This document shows, in pieces, positions 1-13,188 of a DNA stretch of 64,000 bases. The stretch is from Raphanus sativus (lineage: Eukaryota; Streptophyta; Magnoliopsida; Brassicales; Brassicaceae). The notes beneath the pieces were generated by a model. That model searched no databases. It saw only the letters and a program-made list of their open reading frames with translations, and had not been told where the DNA came from. The stretch lies in NCBI RefSeq assembly GCF_000801105.2, contig NC_079514.1, forward strand, positions 11,036,001-11,100,000, given 5' to 3'. Each line of letters opens with the position of its first letter. Position 1 is the stretch's first letter. The translations under genes and the position numbers were made by a program.

Positions 1-1190
1 ATCACACCCAAGATTTGAGCCCACATTCAAACACTAAATATCAAACTCATTTTTTTTTGTTTACCAGACTTGGGTGTGATCCAAGCGCATCTTTTAAAAC
101 AATCTGAGAAGCAAACACCAGAACCACCAATCTCTTAGCCTCATTCGATTTCTCTATAAAAAGAAATATGACCACAACATCTTCAACGAGTTAAGGTTAC
201 ATTTCTCCGTGAGAGCTTTCTTGATAAGTCTGGGTCACAGATCAAACAAAACCTGCTCAAAGAGATCAGTTGTATTTTGGTGAGACATTATTAACATCAA
301 CATACTACAGAAAATCTGAACCAAACATTATTTCTGAGTGAGAAACCATCTAGAGAAGCAAAGTTTGTTTCTTTACATGTATTATTGCAGAATCTGTGAG
401 AATTTTCTGGTTGCCGGTCCTACATTGGCCTGCAAGAAAAAAAGAGAATCTAAACTCATTGGTTCTCTCTAAACAGAAAAGGGAAGATGTACCAGTTCCA
501 TAGAATCTAACTTGTCGTTCTTTCAACTCATGGGAAGTAAGGTGACCACGGTTTGCCTTGTTGATCTTTTGTAACCATCAGCAAGAAAGGTTTACAACAC
601 ATTTCCTAGGCTACTAAGATAACAGAGAGAATAATTTCTCTACAGTGATAACCATTTTTGCTAGCTGCATTCCCAGGAGCGAGCCCACGCTTTGTACCCA
701 CCTATATAACAGCACCATGATCCATCCATAGCCTACTCTGAACATGACTTAACAATTAAACAAAACTTAGCTGAACTCGAAAAAAAATTGAGATCATATA
801 TCTTTTAAGATATACAAAGCGAGTAAGCCATCACATGTTCAACAGATCAACAACACATGAAGTAGCCTTACTAATTAGAGCCAAGTTCCTAAATCTTACG
901 CAACCTGCAAATAAGACAGAGATATAAAAATTATCAGTACGAATGAACACAGAGCATTTCGTCGGAATAATTTGATTACATAAATATCAAAATCTGGAAA
1001 ACAACAATAGCCTAGCCTAGACAACAGAGGAACCCTTGAAAATTGGAGAAGAAAACTCTCGATTAGCCATAACGGTATTAGTTCACTATAAGAAATGTGA
1101 AGAGAAGATGATTTGAAGAAGAGAAACACTTACATATTTATATCTGAAAACGCACCGCCTTAAAGATCTAAGCCACGCATTGAAGACGTA
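1..1190 (-). other. Unidentified region, possible spliced minus-strand transcript
   Basis: No protein that I recognise is encoded here. On the minus strand there is a good donor (GTAAGTG, near 1,125) and a strong acceptor (pyrimidine tract ending TTGCAG, near 436), so a spliced transcript that continues past the left edge is possible. The longest reading frames are low-complexity and do not look coding. Positions 1-12 and 69-80 form a perfect 12-bp inverted repeat (ATCACACCCAAG / CTTGGGTGTGAT). The identity of any gene here is unknown. Confidence 0.25.
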
Positions 1191-1874
1191 ATTGTGGGCA
1201 ATCAAATTAATGGGACTAATCAAGAAAAAGAGACGGTTTCAGAGATTAGGAAAAGCTCAGGCGTCACCTTGCGCCTTAGCACAAATAGGAGAGATAAAGA
1301 AGCTTCTTCGCTTATTAAGATCAGCCCAAATTCAGCCCACATTCGGTTTGACGTGGAGAAAAGGAGGCACCATATTGGATGATTTTAATTGCCGACGTGG
1401 ATGGTCTCTCTGTTGCTCGTATTCTCCTTTTAATATTGTTTGATAATGTTCCCAAAACAATAAAAAGAAGATTTCTTGAGTAGTCAATTTAGTGACCACA
1501 TAATTTTTTAGGCCAAGTGTTAAGACATGTTAATATGTAGCATTAATATGTAGCACTTAAGCAAAGTGTATAAAAGTTTATTTTTAGGTTTGGGTCAGAA
1601 AAGAGAGTTTGGCCCAATATTTCTTTGACTAGATCTGGTAGTAACTAGACTTCGACGTTCTTACTCCATATCGAAACCTCTATCTAATTGAATCTTAAAA
1701 AACTGAAATTTAATTTCCGAACTATTATACAAAAATATCTAAATGGAACTTAAAAGCTTAGTATTTTGAAGGTTGCATATAATAGGAACCGAACCAAAAT
1801 TTGAATTAGCATCCAAAAATATTTTAAATTAGTTAAATATATTAAATATTTTTATATATTCTAATCAGCTTTCA

Positions 1875-4100
1875 TCCCCTGCAAGGAAATCACCGACAAA
1901 ATCATGATCAAAAATGAAATTATGCACTACTTAAAACGATTAGGTGCAACAAAACATTACTTAATGGCTGTAAAAACTGATATGAGTAAAGCCTATGATA
2001 CGCTGGAATTGAATTTTGTCTAAGCGGTGTTGAATCGATTTGGATTCCATGACGACTTTAACAACTGGATCATGCAACGTCTGACTTCTGTCAGATATTC
2101 AGTACTACTCAACAGGGAAGCACAAGGATTGATCACCTAGACGCGAGGAATCCAACAAGGCGATCCACTCTCGCCCTATCTTTTCAAACTATGCAGTGAA
2201 GTCTTATCAGAATTTTGTGCAGCAGCACAACGTCGCAGCACGTTGGTAGGATTACAAGTCGCCAAAGGATGTCCGAAGATAAACCACCTTCTCTTTGTTG
2301 ATGACACTATGTTCTTCACAGAGATAAGCCCGAGAAGTGTAAAGTTGCTACTAAAGGTGATCACAAGATATGAGGCCGCATCAGGACAAGCTATCATACC
2401 CGCCAAATCAGCCATCAACTTCTCCAATAAAACACCATATGAGATTAGAGACAGAATCAAATCCAGCCTAGGAATTACGAGGGAAGGAGAGTCGGGAAAT
2501 ATTTTGGACTGCCCGAACACTTTGGACAGAAGAAAAAAGATTTATTTACATCCATTGTTGATCGGATAAGCCAAAAGGCAATGAGATGGAGCACGCGCCA
2601 ACTGTCTGTAGGTGGAAATATGGTAATGCTTCTATCTGTCTTAGCGGCTATGCCTTCGTTCTCCATGATTTGCTTCAATTTACCAAAGAGATCGACAAAG
2701 CGTATACAATCGGTGTTTACCCTATTGTGGTGTGATGCTAAACATGAGAAGAAGAAAATGTGTTGGATTTCTTGGTCAAACCTTACGCAGTCGAGGAAAG
2801 ACAGAGGACTGGAATTCCGAGACATTGAATTGTTCAATGGCTCTCTTTTGGGAAACAAGGATGGCACATACTCAAAATACCAGATTGCCTACTGGCTAAA
2901 GTACTCCTTCGAAAATATCGCAAATATGACTCATTCCTTGATGTCACATCTAACAACTACTGCTCACATGACTGGAGAAGTGTATTATGCGGTAAAGATC
3001 TTTTGCTGGAAAATACATCAAGGACTATCGGCAATGGCAAAGACACAATCGTGTTGTATGACACATGGTGCTCAACGGAAAAGAAAATTCAACCAATCGG
3101 CCCTCCAGAATTAGCAACAAAAGACCTTAAGGTTTCTGACCTATTGATAGCAAATGCATCTGAATGGAACAAAGAAAATGTACTCCACATCCTCCCAAAT
3201 GAAGCCCCTGGCATACTATGTGTATCATACCCAGCATGACAGGAGCTAAGGATGCATACTGTTGGATACCTACAAAGAACGGAGAGTAAACGACTAAATC
3301 AGGAGACTACACTGCCATGAACCAATTGAAAGAGGCAGAGACATGAACTGGCATTACAAATACACCACTATGCGACTGGATGAAAGATATATGGCAATTA
3401 CCTATCCTTCTGAAGCTAAGAGCTTTTCTTTGAAAAGTTGTTAGAAGAGCATTACCCTTTGGATATAATCTAGCAACAAAAGGACTCGCTGCTAAAACAA
3501 AATGTCATTTCTGCGACATGAGAGAAATTAAAGATCACCTCTTCCTCACCTGCCAATTTGCAGCATCAGTTTGGGCGATCGCGCAATCTATGATGCCACC
3601 ATCTTCTCAAGAACCTCAGAATTCACTACAGCACTCAAAACATCAAAAACACTCAAGAAATTACCACCTACTGGCCTACTGGATTCACATTGGAATCCCT
3701 ATTCTCATGGATTGTTTGGACGATTTGGCTAACAAGGAACCAAAGAATTTTTGAGATACATGATTTTTGATGCAAGAGATACTATCACTAAAGCCAAATC
3801 AGACACCCAGGAATCGCAAGCGATATAGGTGGAAACCAAACCCCTGACAACAGACCACTTTAGAACATAATAAATTTACCAGCGACACCTAATGGCTATC
3901 ATCATCAATACATATACAGCTTGGAAAGAGGAAACAAAAACAGCAAGACTTGCTTGGATTTTCTCTGATATTATAGGTAAGATTCTTCATCAAGGAAACT
4001 TCATTGAGGAATGGGCGAATTCACCACTCGTAGCTGAAGCCTTAGCAATTCGAGAAACTCTATTTCAAACTCACGCACAAGGATACAAGGATATCTGATA
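1875..4100 (+). mobile_element. Degenerate LINE (non-LTR retrotransposon) reverse transcriptase remnant
   Basis: Translated pieces in several plus-strand frames give the usual order of a plant L1-type LINE. First comes a reverse-transcriptase block with a MSKAYD motif near 1,985. The catalytic FVDD box lies in LFVDDTMFF near 2,291-2,317. It is followed by the RT thumb/connection region (2,581-3,110), a zf-RVT zinc-knuckle region (CHFCDMREIKDHLFLTC, about 3,505-3,560), and an RNase H-like tail (about 3,945-4,098). In-frame stops and frameshifts separate the pieces and no 5' ORF1 was seen, so this is a dead 5'-truncated copy. An AT-rich stretch follows to about 4,380. Confidence 0.85.
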
Positions 4101-4748
4101 TCCGCAATTATACATATATTTAGTCTATATATCATACTATTTGTAAATATTTGGATCCGAATCAGAATTTGTAAAAATAATTAATAAAACAAAAATAATA
4201 ATTTTTAAAATATGAAAATTCTAAATAATACATAAATTTAATATTTATACAAAATTTATAAATATAAATGTGAATATAATATTTAAAAAAAATAAAAATA
4301 GTATTATAAAACTAATTTTATGAATAAATATTAATATATCAAATAATTAATAAAATTAAAAGACTTTAATATATTTCATAAATACGAATTCGGATTCAGG
4401 TATCCGAATCTAAAATTAAGATATTTGAAACCAGATTTGATTTTGGCGGATTTTTGATTATACTATCAAAATTCGAATCTAAAGGCTCTGGATATCTTAT
4501 TTTCAGAACAGATCCAGAGCGGATCAAATCCGGATTCGGATAATGAGTCGAGGCGTACTTGTAAGCGTGAATTCTCAAATTGCAAAAATCTCCTCATTCT
4601 TTTAATATTTATATTAAACACCATCGTAGTCTTTTATTAACACAAAACTAAGCCTTCTCTGATTATTTGTCGGAAGTACTCCAAATATCTCTCTCAACAC
4701 AATTTTGACCAAAAACCCTTCAAAAAGATCCAACTTTCCTCCGAAACA

Positions 4749-5910
4749 ATGGCGGCTTCATCGTCTCCCTCCTCCTCAGACGTGTCCTCCGATTCGTCAG
4801 ACACGCATCGCCGCCGCAAGGACCGCCGTCGCCACCGAAGAAGCGATCGGGACAAGGACTCGCTCAAGGTACGGAGGAAGAGCCGGTCCAGCTCGAAACG
4901 ACGCCGTAATAAGCGCCACCACTCTTCCGATTCCTCTGATTCGTCTTACTCCGATTCCTCCTCCAGGTTCGCAGGGGGTTTCTTGTAGACATTATTGTAT
5001 TAACCATCTACAATTGAAAACCCTAACTTTTGCGTTTATTTGCGTTTTTTTATTAATTGCAAAAGTGAGAGTTCAGAGAGTGAGCATGAGAGGTCACGAA
5101 GGCACAAGAAGCATGACAAGCCAAAGAAGGTTTTACTTTTGTTTGCTCATCAAACTCATATTAATGTGCTGTCTCTCTCTTATGATTTTTTTTTCAAAGC
5201 TTGAAATTGCTGTTTTTGTTTTTACAGGCTAAGGATAAGGAGAGAAGCAAGAGTCATCGTCATAAACGGCATAAGAACAGAGAAAGAAAGGTGTGAGCTT
5301 TGTCTCGTTTTGTTGTTATAAACTCTCTTCTTTTTGCCTTGGATAATAAAAAAAAAATGTTCATCGAGATGACAAGTTACTTATGATACTTCTTTTGCCT
5401 TTTTTTTTTTCTCTGTGGCCTCTTCGAACTTGGAGCTGGGGTTGGTGACGTGATAAACCTGGGACATTGTCTGTTTTTTTTTCCTTTTTTTGGTCTTGGC
5501 GATGTGAGTGTTGTATAGAATGGGGAAGGAGAAGGAAGCAGCGGGCCTGTTAAACTATCGAAGGTACTTAAACTATATAACCCGTAAAGATCTAAACTTT
5601 TCCCTGTTTCTTTGCCATGAGTTTTATCTTGACTCCCATCTCTATTCTCTTAATTCAGTTTTTGGGACGGGACAAGGACGATGGTGAGCGTAGAAGTGCT
5701 GTCTCTGGGAAAAAGGTCAGTCAAGACTCCTCTCTCTCTCTCTCTCTCTCTCTTTTTGGGTTCTTAATTCCATAAACGTTGCTCACAAGCTTCTTCTTCT
5801 GTGGTGTTTGGCTACAGATTATGCTGAAGGTTGATAAGTCCAAAGAGGACAAAGCTGCAGAGAGCAAGAGGAATGAGTTGCTTAAGTTCTTGAATGCAAG
5901 TTTCGACTAG
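4749..5910 (+). CDS. SR/lysine-rich small nuclear protein (AT5G27860-like)
   Basis: Six exons give a 179-residue protein: 4,749-4,966, 5,066-5,129, 5,228-5,290, 5,519-5,563, 5,659-5,715 and 5,818-5,910. All introns are GT-AG and the frame closes exactly. The start is the first ATG after a short 5' UTR (MAASSSPSSS). Residues 1-75 are Ser/Asp/Arg-rich with RRRKDRRRHRR and SDSSDSSYSDSSS runs. The middle is Lys/His/Arg-rich (HKRHKNRERK). The C-terminal part is charged (DKSKEDKAAESKRNELLKFLN) and could be helical. No catalytic domain is visible. Composition suggests a nuclear, possibly splicing-associated protein, but function is inferred from composition alone. Its place next to RPL18 fits AT5G27860. 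Confidence 0.8.
5731..5753 (+). repeat. (TC)n microsatellite in an intron of the SR-like gene
   Basis: An uninterrupted run of TC dinucleotides within intron 5. A similar (TC)n run lies at about 25,853-25,874 and (TA)n runs at about 8,588-8,617, 29,276-29,299, 51,560-51,581 and 58,590-58,605. Confidence 0.9.
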
Positions 5911-6938
5911 TTTTATTCTCAACACCCAAAAATGTTACCAGATCCTCTTTGATCAGATTCTAGGGTCTGATGATTAAGATTTTCGTTTTGTTTGTTTATT
6001 CAAAAGGACAAATTTATTGGATTTGGTTTTCGTTTAATATCAATTTTATGGTTTGGTTTTGAAAACTCTTGTGTTTTTGCATATTGTTCTTCTTGGAAAC
6101 ACGAGATATGGTTTCTGAGATTTTATCGGTGCTGTATATCAGACCAATTCCAACTTCCAAGGTCCAGTATGGAACTTTTGAGCCACCTCATGTTACCATG
6201 GAGTTGTGTTCTAGTGTTGTTGGAGGACACATACGCTTGTGCTGAGAAACATTAGTGTCTTCTTATTCGACAGGCTTCATTACGATTATACGTTAAACGA
6301 TCATTTCTGCAATGAGCTCATTATCAACTTCCCTCCCTTATTAAGCTAATTGGTGATGAGATATAGAACTTAATCGCACCCCTTCACCAAGTTTGCAAAT
6401 TGTAACTTAGAAGTATAGTTAAACTGATGTAAGGTAAAAAAATAATCAAGCCTTGCGCTAAGTTTTTTATACGCTATCAATAATTGTCCTTGATCATGGA
6501 CTATCCGTAGAATCATGGCACAAACGCATCAATATCCCATTCAACCGATTATCAAAAATGAGATGATAGAATTAACAATTGAAGAATACCAAATGGAAAT
6601 AAAGAATGACGAAAGGCAATGGTGAAACAACAACAAAAAGAAGTGAAATTACTAATAAGATCATAGATCATATGTAATCCTCGAGGCTTAGAAATTCTAT
6701 CAAATGAAGGCTTTCGTGGCAGTAAAATTCTATCAAACGAAGGCTTTTGTGGCAGTAAATTTTTAAAATGTTATTAAGCAAAACATTTAACTGTCGTTTA
6801 GAACGAAAGTAGACAGATAACTTAAAACAATGTCTGGAACAGGCAAAGAGGAACACGAGTTCACTAGCAAAACTGCTACACTGAAAGAAGCAACCATAAC
6901 ACAAAATAACACCCGTCGAAACAGCAGAGAGAGACTTC
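5911..6938. other. Convergent 3' UTR/intergenic region
   Basis: This lies between the stop codons of the SR-like gene (plus) and RPL18 (minus). It holds both 3' untranslated regions and no supportable gene. A short near-duplicate (ATTCTATCAAA-GAAGGCTTT-GTGGCAGTAAA type) occurs twice at about 6,692-6,760. Confidence 0.6.
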
Positions 6939-8034
<1,096 letters not shown>

Positions 8035-8071
8035 GGCTTGTGCTGTCGACGGAGGAAAACGAAAATGGAAC

Positions 8072-8168
8072 TAGGGTTTATGATTTATAGGAGGAAGCCC
8101 TCTCGCATTTTTAGGTTTCGTGAGTTCATCTCCGCTTTTAGGTACTATAGGCCCAAACCACAAGCCCA
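8072..8168 (-). promoter_or_regulatory. RPL18 promoter: telo-box and site II motifs
   Basis: On the minus strand, AAACCCTA (telo-box, 8,072-8,079) lies about 40 bp upstream of the ATG. TGGGCC (8,150-8,155) and TGGGCTT (8,162-8,168) lie further upstream. This pair is known from plant ribosomal-protein and other growth-related promoters bound by Trb/TCP-type factors. The assignment rests on motif and position only. The third motif lies just 33 bp outside the Helitron junction at 8,202. Confidence 0.6.
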
Positions 8169-8201
8169 TTTATTTGAACATTCTTTCTCTTTATTACCAA
8201 A

Positions 8202-8584
8202 CTAGATTTTGACCCGCGCTTTAAAAGCGCGGAATTATTTTTTGTTACAGAAAGATATTTAATTAAAATTATAGTTTATACATACTTCATATGTTTTAAT
8301 TTTTGTACATAATTATATTTAATTTTTGTATCTAATTTATTTTTATGCTAGTAACTAACATGTAATATAAGATGAAATTATAATATTTTATTTTTAACGA
8401 AGTACATTAATTTATAATCATTTATATTTTACAGAATAACATTTCATATAGAAATTTTAATTTATTTTTTATTTTATAACAAATTATATCAATACAATTA
8501 TATGAGAACAAAAATAGAATTAGCTGTTTATTCAGGCTTATTGCATTTGTTTTAATTTATTTTCTATGATTTAACACTAAAACA

Positions 8585-8619
<35 letters not shown>

Positions 8620-10571
8620 CAGAATATTTTTCTTTAGTTGACCAAAAAAATTGTTTAATAACTTATAATATCTTAAGAGTGTATATGTTTTCTCAACCTA
8701 TCTCATACTTAATAAGCTTTGTATATTTGATCAAATAACCCGTAAAAATTACACATAAAATATAAACTATAACCTCATATTTATATAAGCAGATTTACTG
8801 TGGGTTTTTTAGAATTAAAGCCGGTTATTTTTCATAACTTTCAGTCGTATAAAATTCTGAAATTTATAATATTTTGCGGATGCCAATATTAGATTCCAAA
8901 ATATACCACTTTAGCTATGTCTAAATTTCTATAATAAATTGCATTTAAAGTTTTTGTTTCCAAACTTTAATATCTAAGTTTTGAAATATTTAAGTCATTT
9001 TCATTTTGAATGTAAATTTCTACCTACTAAGATTTATAAATGTGTTTTATATATTGTAAATTATTTAGTAAATATTAAGAATACAAAATATATTCTTGTT
9101 ATGACTGTTAAATTTTTGTTTTTTTCATTTTTTGTTATGCTTCCATAATTTCAGCTTATCAAATAATTCGAATTATCATGTATATGAAAAAAACCAATAA
9201 ATTTCAAAGTTAACAATTAAAATAGGTTTGTTATTAGGAAATTCAGAATTTTGAACATATTCCGTATTTATATTAAATTATTTTATGTAGTTTTGAAAAT
9301 CATAAACATACTAAATAATAGTCATCTAAAATGATATATCAAGTATATTCAATATTGTATAATGTATAAGGATGATGTGTATAAACTAAAAATCCATATA
9401 GTTTTAAATCATGTATTAGAATTTTAGAATAATGCAAAAATATTCTTCTATGCTTAATGAACCTAAATATATTAAACTAAAGTTTTACTGTGCATGATAC
9501 ATTAATATTTTGACAAAAGTGTTTCTTGTTCGTGAGTATATGACATTGTTTTTTGTAACATTACAAAAAAAATTATGTTGATTGATCCTAATGAATCATG
9601 GGAAGATATTTTGCATTTAAATAGGTGATATAGTTAGAATCTATGTAGCATGGAATCGCTAGTCAAGCCTCGATTCCCGACTCCGAACCGGGAGCGGAAA
9701 CGGAAGCGGTGGGAATCGCTTGGAATCGCAACAGAAACGCGTTTCCTAAAAAGTGATGTTTGGAAACGTAGAGGAAACATAAGATTCTGATTTGGAAGCG
9801 GTTGATTGTTAGTCGGAAACGTATCCTGTAATTTCCATGGCCGATGGTTTATCAAACAAACAAAGAAGACAGACTTCATTTCTTAGGTTCATCTAGGTCC
9901 AACTTTGATTTTATCTCTCTCCCACTATTATAATTAAATATTGTAAATTTATTATCACAACATCATAAAAAATATATTTAGTGTTGTACAACATTGATTA
10001 TATATTAAATAACTTTGATTGACTAACAGTAAATTTTTTATTAGGAAGATCTTAGTAATAAAGAACTATGCTTACAAATATAGTTTTGTTTTTGCAAATA
10101 TAGTTTAAAGTACATTAGAGGTTATATACTGAATTATTATATTAGACTAGGTATTGTAAACTTAGGTTTTAAGAAAAAGATATTTAGTTATAAATATCAT
10201 TGATGAAGTTGGTAAATATAAGCATTAAGATAAAAAAAAATTAAAATTGATTTTAAAGATAATTAATTCAGGTTTTATTAAGTTAATCAATATATAATAT
10301 TTACATGATTTTTAAACTATATATATATATATATATTTATTTATACGCTTCCAAAATGTACCCGCTTCCTAATTTTTTTTAAAAATCACGCTTCTACGCT
10401 TCCAAACGTTTCCGCTTCCACGTACCCGCTTCCGATTCCATGCAACATAGGTTAGAATATATCCTTAAATAGATTGTTTGTTTTTAGAAAATATCTAATG
10501 GCATAATATTGTAATTATCACTGAAAACCAATGGCAAATACCTATTAGGTATTTTACTTTAATAGTATAGA
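8202..10571 (-). mobile_element. Non-autonomous Helitron A
   Basis: Read on the minus strand, the element starts TCTATACTATTAAAG at 10,571. It ends with a hairpin (CCGCGCTTTTAAAGCGCGG) about 10 nt before a terminal CTAG at 8,205-8,202. The flanking bases are A (5') and T (3'), the A|T insertion site expected for Helitrons, with no target-site duplication. The body is AT-rich and encodes no Rep/helicase, so it is non-autonomous. It carries a nested hAT-like element at 9,641-10,450 and TA microsatellites near 8,588-8,617 and 10,320. Confidence 0.8.
9641..10450. mobile_element. hAT-like MITE nested in Helitron A
   Basis: The element has terminal inverted repeats: CTATGTAGCATGGAATCG on the left, and CTATGTTGCATGGAATCG when the right end is reverse-complemented. 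An exact 8-bp target-site duplication, GTTAGAAT, flanks it (9,633-9,640 and 10,451-10,458). An 8-bp duplication is the hallmark of the hAT superfamily. Subterminal regions are full of GGAAGCGG/CGCTTCC-type repeats. The 810-bp element encodes no transposase. Confidence 0.8.
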
Positions 10572-13188
10572 TATTTTTGTAAGTGTTCGGGGGTCATGCC
10601 TCATTGTTGTTGACTTTCGTTATGGTTCGACCCAATTATATCATATTTGATTGGATTAAACTGAATTCAATAAAATTTTATAAATAATATATATTCTTAT
10701 AATATAGCATATCAAATAAAATGTTTTTGATAATTTTTATATTTTTTTGGAAAAAAACACAACAAACTGAAACTGTTTTAGCATTTTGACCAAATTTTTT
10801 TTTTTTTAATTTTACTTTAGAATAAAAATTGTTGTTTTATTTACGACTTTTTTGTTTATATATGAATCGGTGTGTGACTGGTTCATTAAGTCATCAGTTC
10901 CCAGAATTTTAACGTTTTTCATCCATATTCCTGAATAATTTGGTATATTTGGAAGGCGCGGAATGATAAACTCTTCCGGGGAATAGATAGGGATCCTCTG
11001 GAACTAATAAGATATGCAGAAAGTGAATGTCAGGCTTGGTTTGCTGCAAATGAGGTGGTGCCATCAGTGATACAAGGTAGCAATGACGAGGATTCCCAAG
11101 TCTTAAGCTTGGATAATATTTGCTTAATAGATGGATCCTCGACAGGCCATGATCAGTTTAGCGGCTGTGGATGGGTCTGGATGGACACTGGGGGAAATCT
11201 TCAACTCATGGGAACACGAAATTTACCTAGACGAGAATCAGCTTTGCATTCGGAAGTAGAAGCACTGCGATGGGCGATGGAGAATATGCTTCAACACTCT
11301 ACATGTCAGAGCTTCGGTACAGATTGCAAGGAGTTGATTGCTATGATCGGGGATTCTCACGCTTGGCCACGCTTTGCCACAGAACTGGAGAGGATAGAAA
11401 CGCTATTGATCTGCTTCCCGGACTTCAAGATCTCTTATGTTCCTCGAGCGCGCAATCAAATTTCAGATTTTTTAGCTAAGACAGCTAGATCCTTTCATAG
11501 GGAGTTATTGTTTATTAGTTGTTCTATTCCGGTCTGGTTACCCAGACCACCTCGAGTTTGAGTAATAGAATAGCCGTTTGCCGTAATAAAAGAAAAAACG
11601 TTTTTCACCGGGTCAACTTCATAGATTTTGACATTAATTTAATCCAGATTGGTGCCGGATCACGGTTAAATTTGGTTGAACCGTCGATTCGGTCTAGATT
11701 TAAAAATGCTGGTTTTTGTAAATATAATTTTTTTTACTTTTGTATATGTGTTGGACTTGCTTACATTACCGTTAATTGAAGCTATCGGGTTTATCTATTA
11801 CACTATGACCAAACCAAATACCAACAAATAGAGGTGCCAACAGTTTGTGGAATTTTTTTATTTTCATAGTTATCTTGTTGTATACGTCATGCCATTTTCT
11901 TATGCACTTAGTGTGGTAAGCCGCCAGTCCTTCAATAAATTGTGGGAGATTTTATGAATGCAAGTATGCAGTAATACATACTTTTTATACTTAAGTTTTG
12001 TCTGGAGTAGGCTTTGTTGTATTGTGCACAACCAACCGTGACGTGAGTAAAGGAAAATAAGGATCATGCTTAGGTATGGAGAATATTATATAGATCAAGC
12101 AAACAAAAAGTTATCGGTCTATCAAAGCACCGAGACAAAGTTATGTGGACTGGTACGGAGTCTGTTAGTACTCTACGCTATGAACTTATATAACTCACTG
12201 AGATTGGAAAATTAGGTTGATCCACTTGCCATCTGTTCTCAATCACCACCAAAATTCTAGCACATAGCTTTGCCTTGAATAGGTTTAGGAAAAAAAAATT
12301 GTTCTAAGAACATGTTTATCAACAAAACTCACTTGAAGTTTCTTAAGTATTAATGGCAGGCCCCATCATGATCAGATCTTTTAATATAATCTCTACATCT
12401 TTCCTCTAACCATTCATGTATAGACATTTGGACTAAGAACTTCTCATGCTTCTCTTAATTAAGATATGTTCTTTGTATTTTCTTCTTTTGCTTTAATTTT
12501 TTAATTTTATTTAATCTAAGATATGTAGTTAAGAACCACCTATAAACATGCTCTAAAGGTTCTTTTGATTTATCCATTTTAAATAACTCAGGATCCATTT
12601 AACACCAATGTAATCATTAGTAGATAAAGCGTTTCTAAACATAATAGAATATAAATGGTAGCCTCAGTAGTGGGTTAGTAAAAAAAAACCAACTGTTTGA
12701 TCCACTCATGCTCTTTATATGTCACACTACATCTCATCACACTTTTTATGTAAGACTTCTAGCAAAATAAACAAACTAAATTTTGATACCACAACTTCAT
12801 ATTGCGCAGCCACCCTTGGTTAAAAAGATCGACCATTTGCAGAAGTTGGTGCGTATATAAATCAAAGTTGATTTCTAAAATGCTTTAAAAGTTTTGGATC
12901 TGTTTTCAATTTTCCTTAAAAAATAATAATATTCTTTCGAATTGTTCTGTACTTATCTTCTCTCTACCACTTTCCTCCTCTGAATATTAAAAAGACAAAA
13001 TATATTTTATTTATTCTGTGCGCTCTTCATCGTTTGACCCCAAAGCTCTTCCATTGCATGTTTCCCACATTCTTTCCCGGGAAAATTCAAAGGAGAAACC
13101 CCCTTTGATTTCTCCGATTGATCGGTACCCAAAACACGTCGCCGGCTTCTGAGCAAACCCTTGTCATCAATTTTGGATTGTGCTGACG
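10572..13188. other. Intergenic region upstream of TOPP8
   Basis: The segment holds the LINE fragment at 10,925-11,561, then AT-rich sequence. I see no gene between 11,780 and 13,020. Positions about 13,020-13,188 are probably the TOPP8 promoter and 5' UTR. Confidence 0.5.
10925..11561 (+). mobile_element. LINE fragment: RNase H-like domain
   Basis: One open frame runs from an IWYIWKARNDKLFRG motif (about 10,940), typical of the segment after the zf-RVT region of plant LINEs, through an RVT_3/RNase H-like domain. That domain has CLIDGSS near its start, then GCGWVWMD, SEVEALRWAM, FGTDCKELI and a final ARNQISDFLAKTA. It ends at TGA, 11,561. No reverse-transcriptase part precedes it, so it is an isolated 3' fragment. 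It is much better preserved than the LINE at 1.9-4.1 kb and is probably from a different, younger insertion. Confidence 0.8.
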
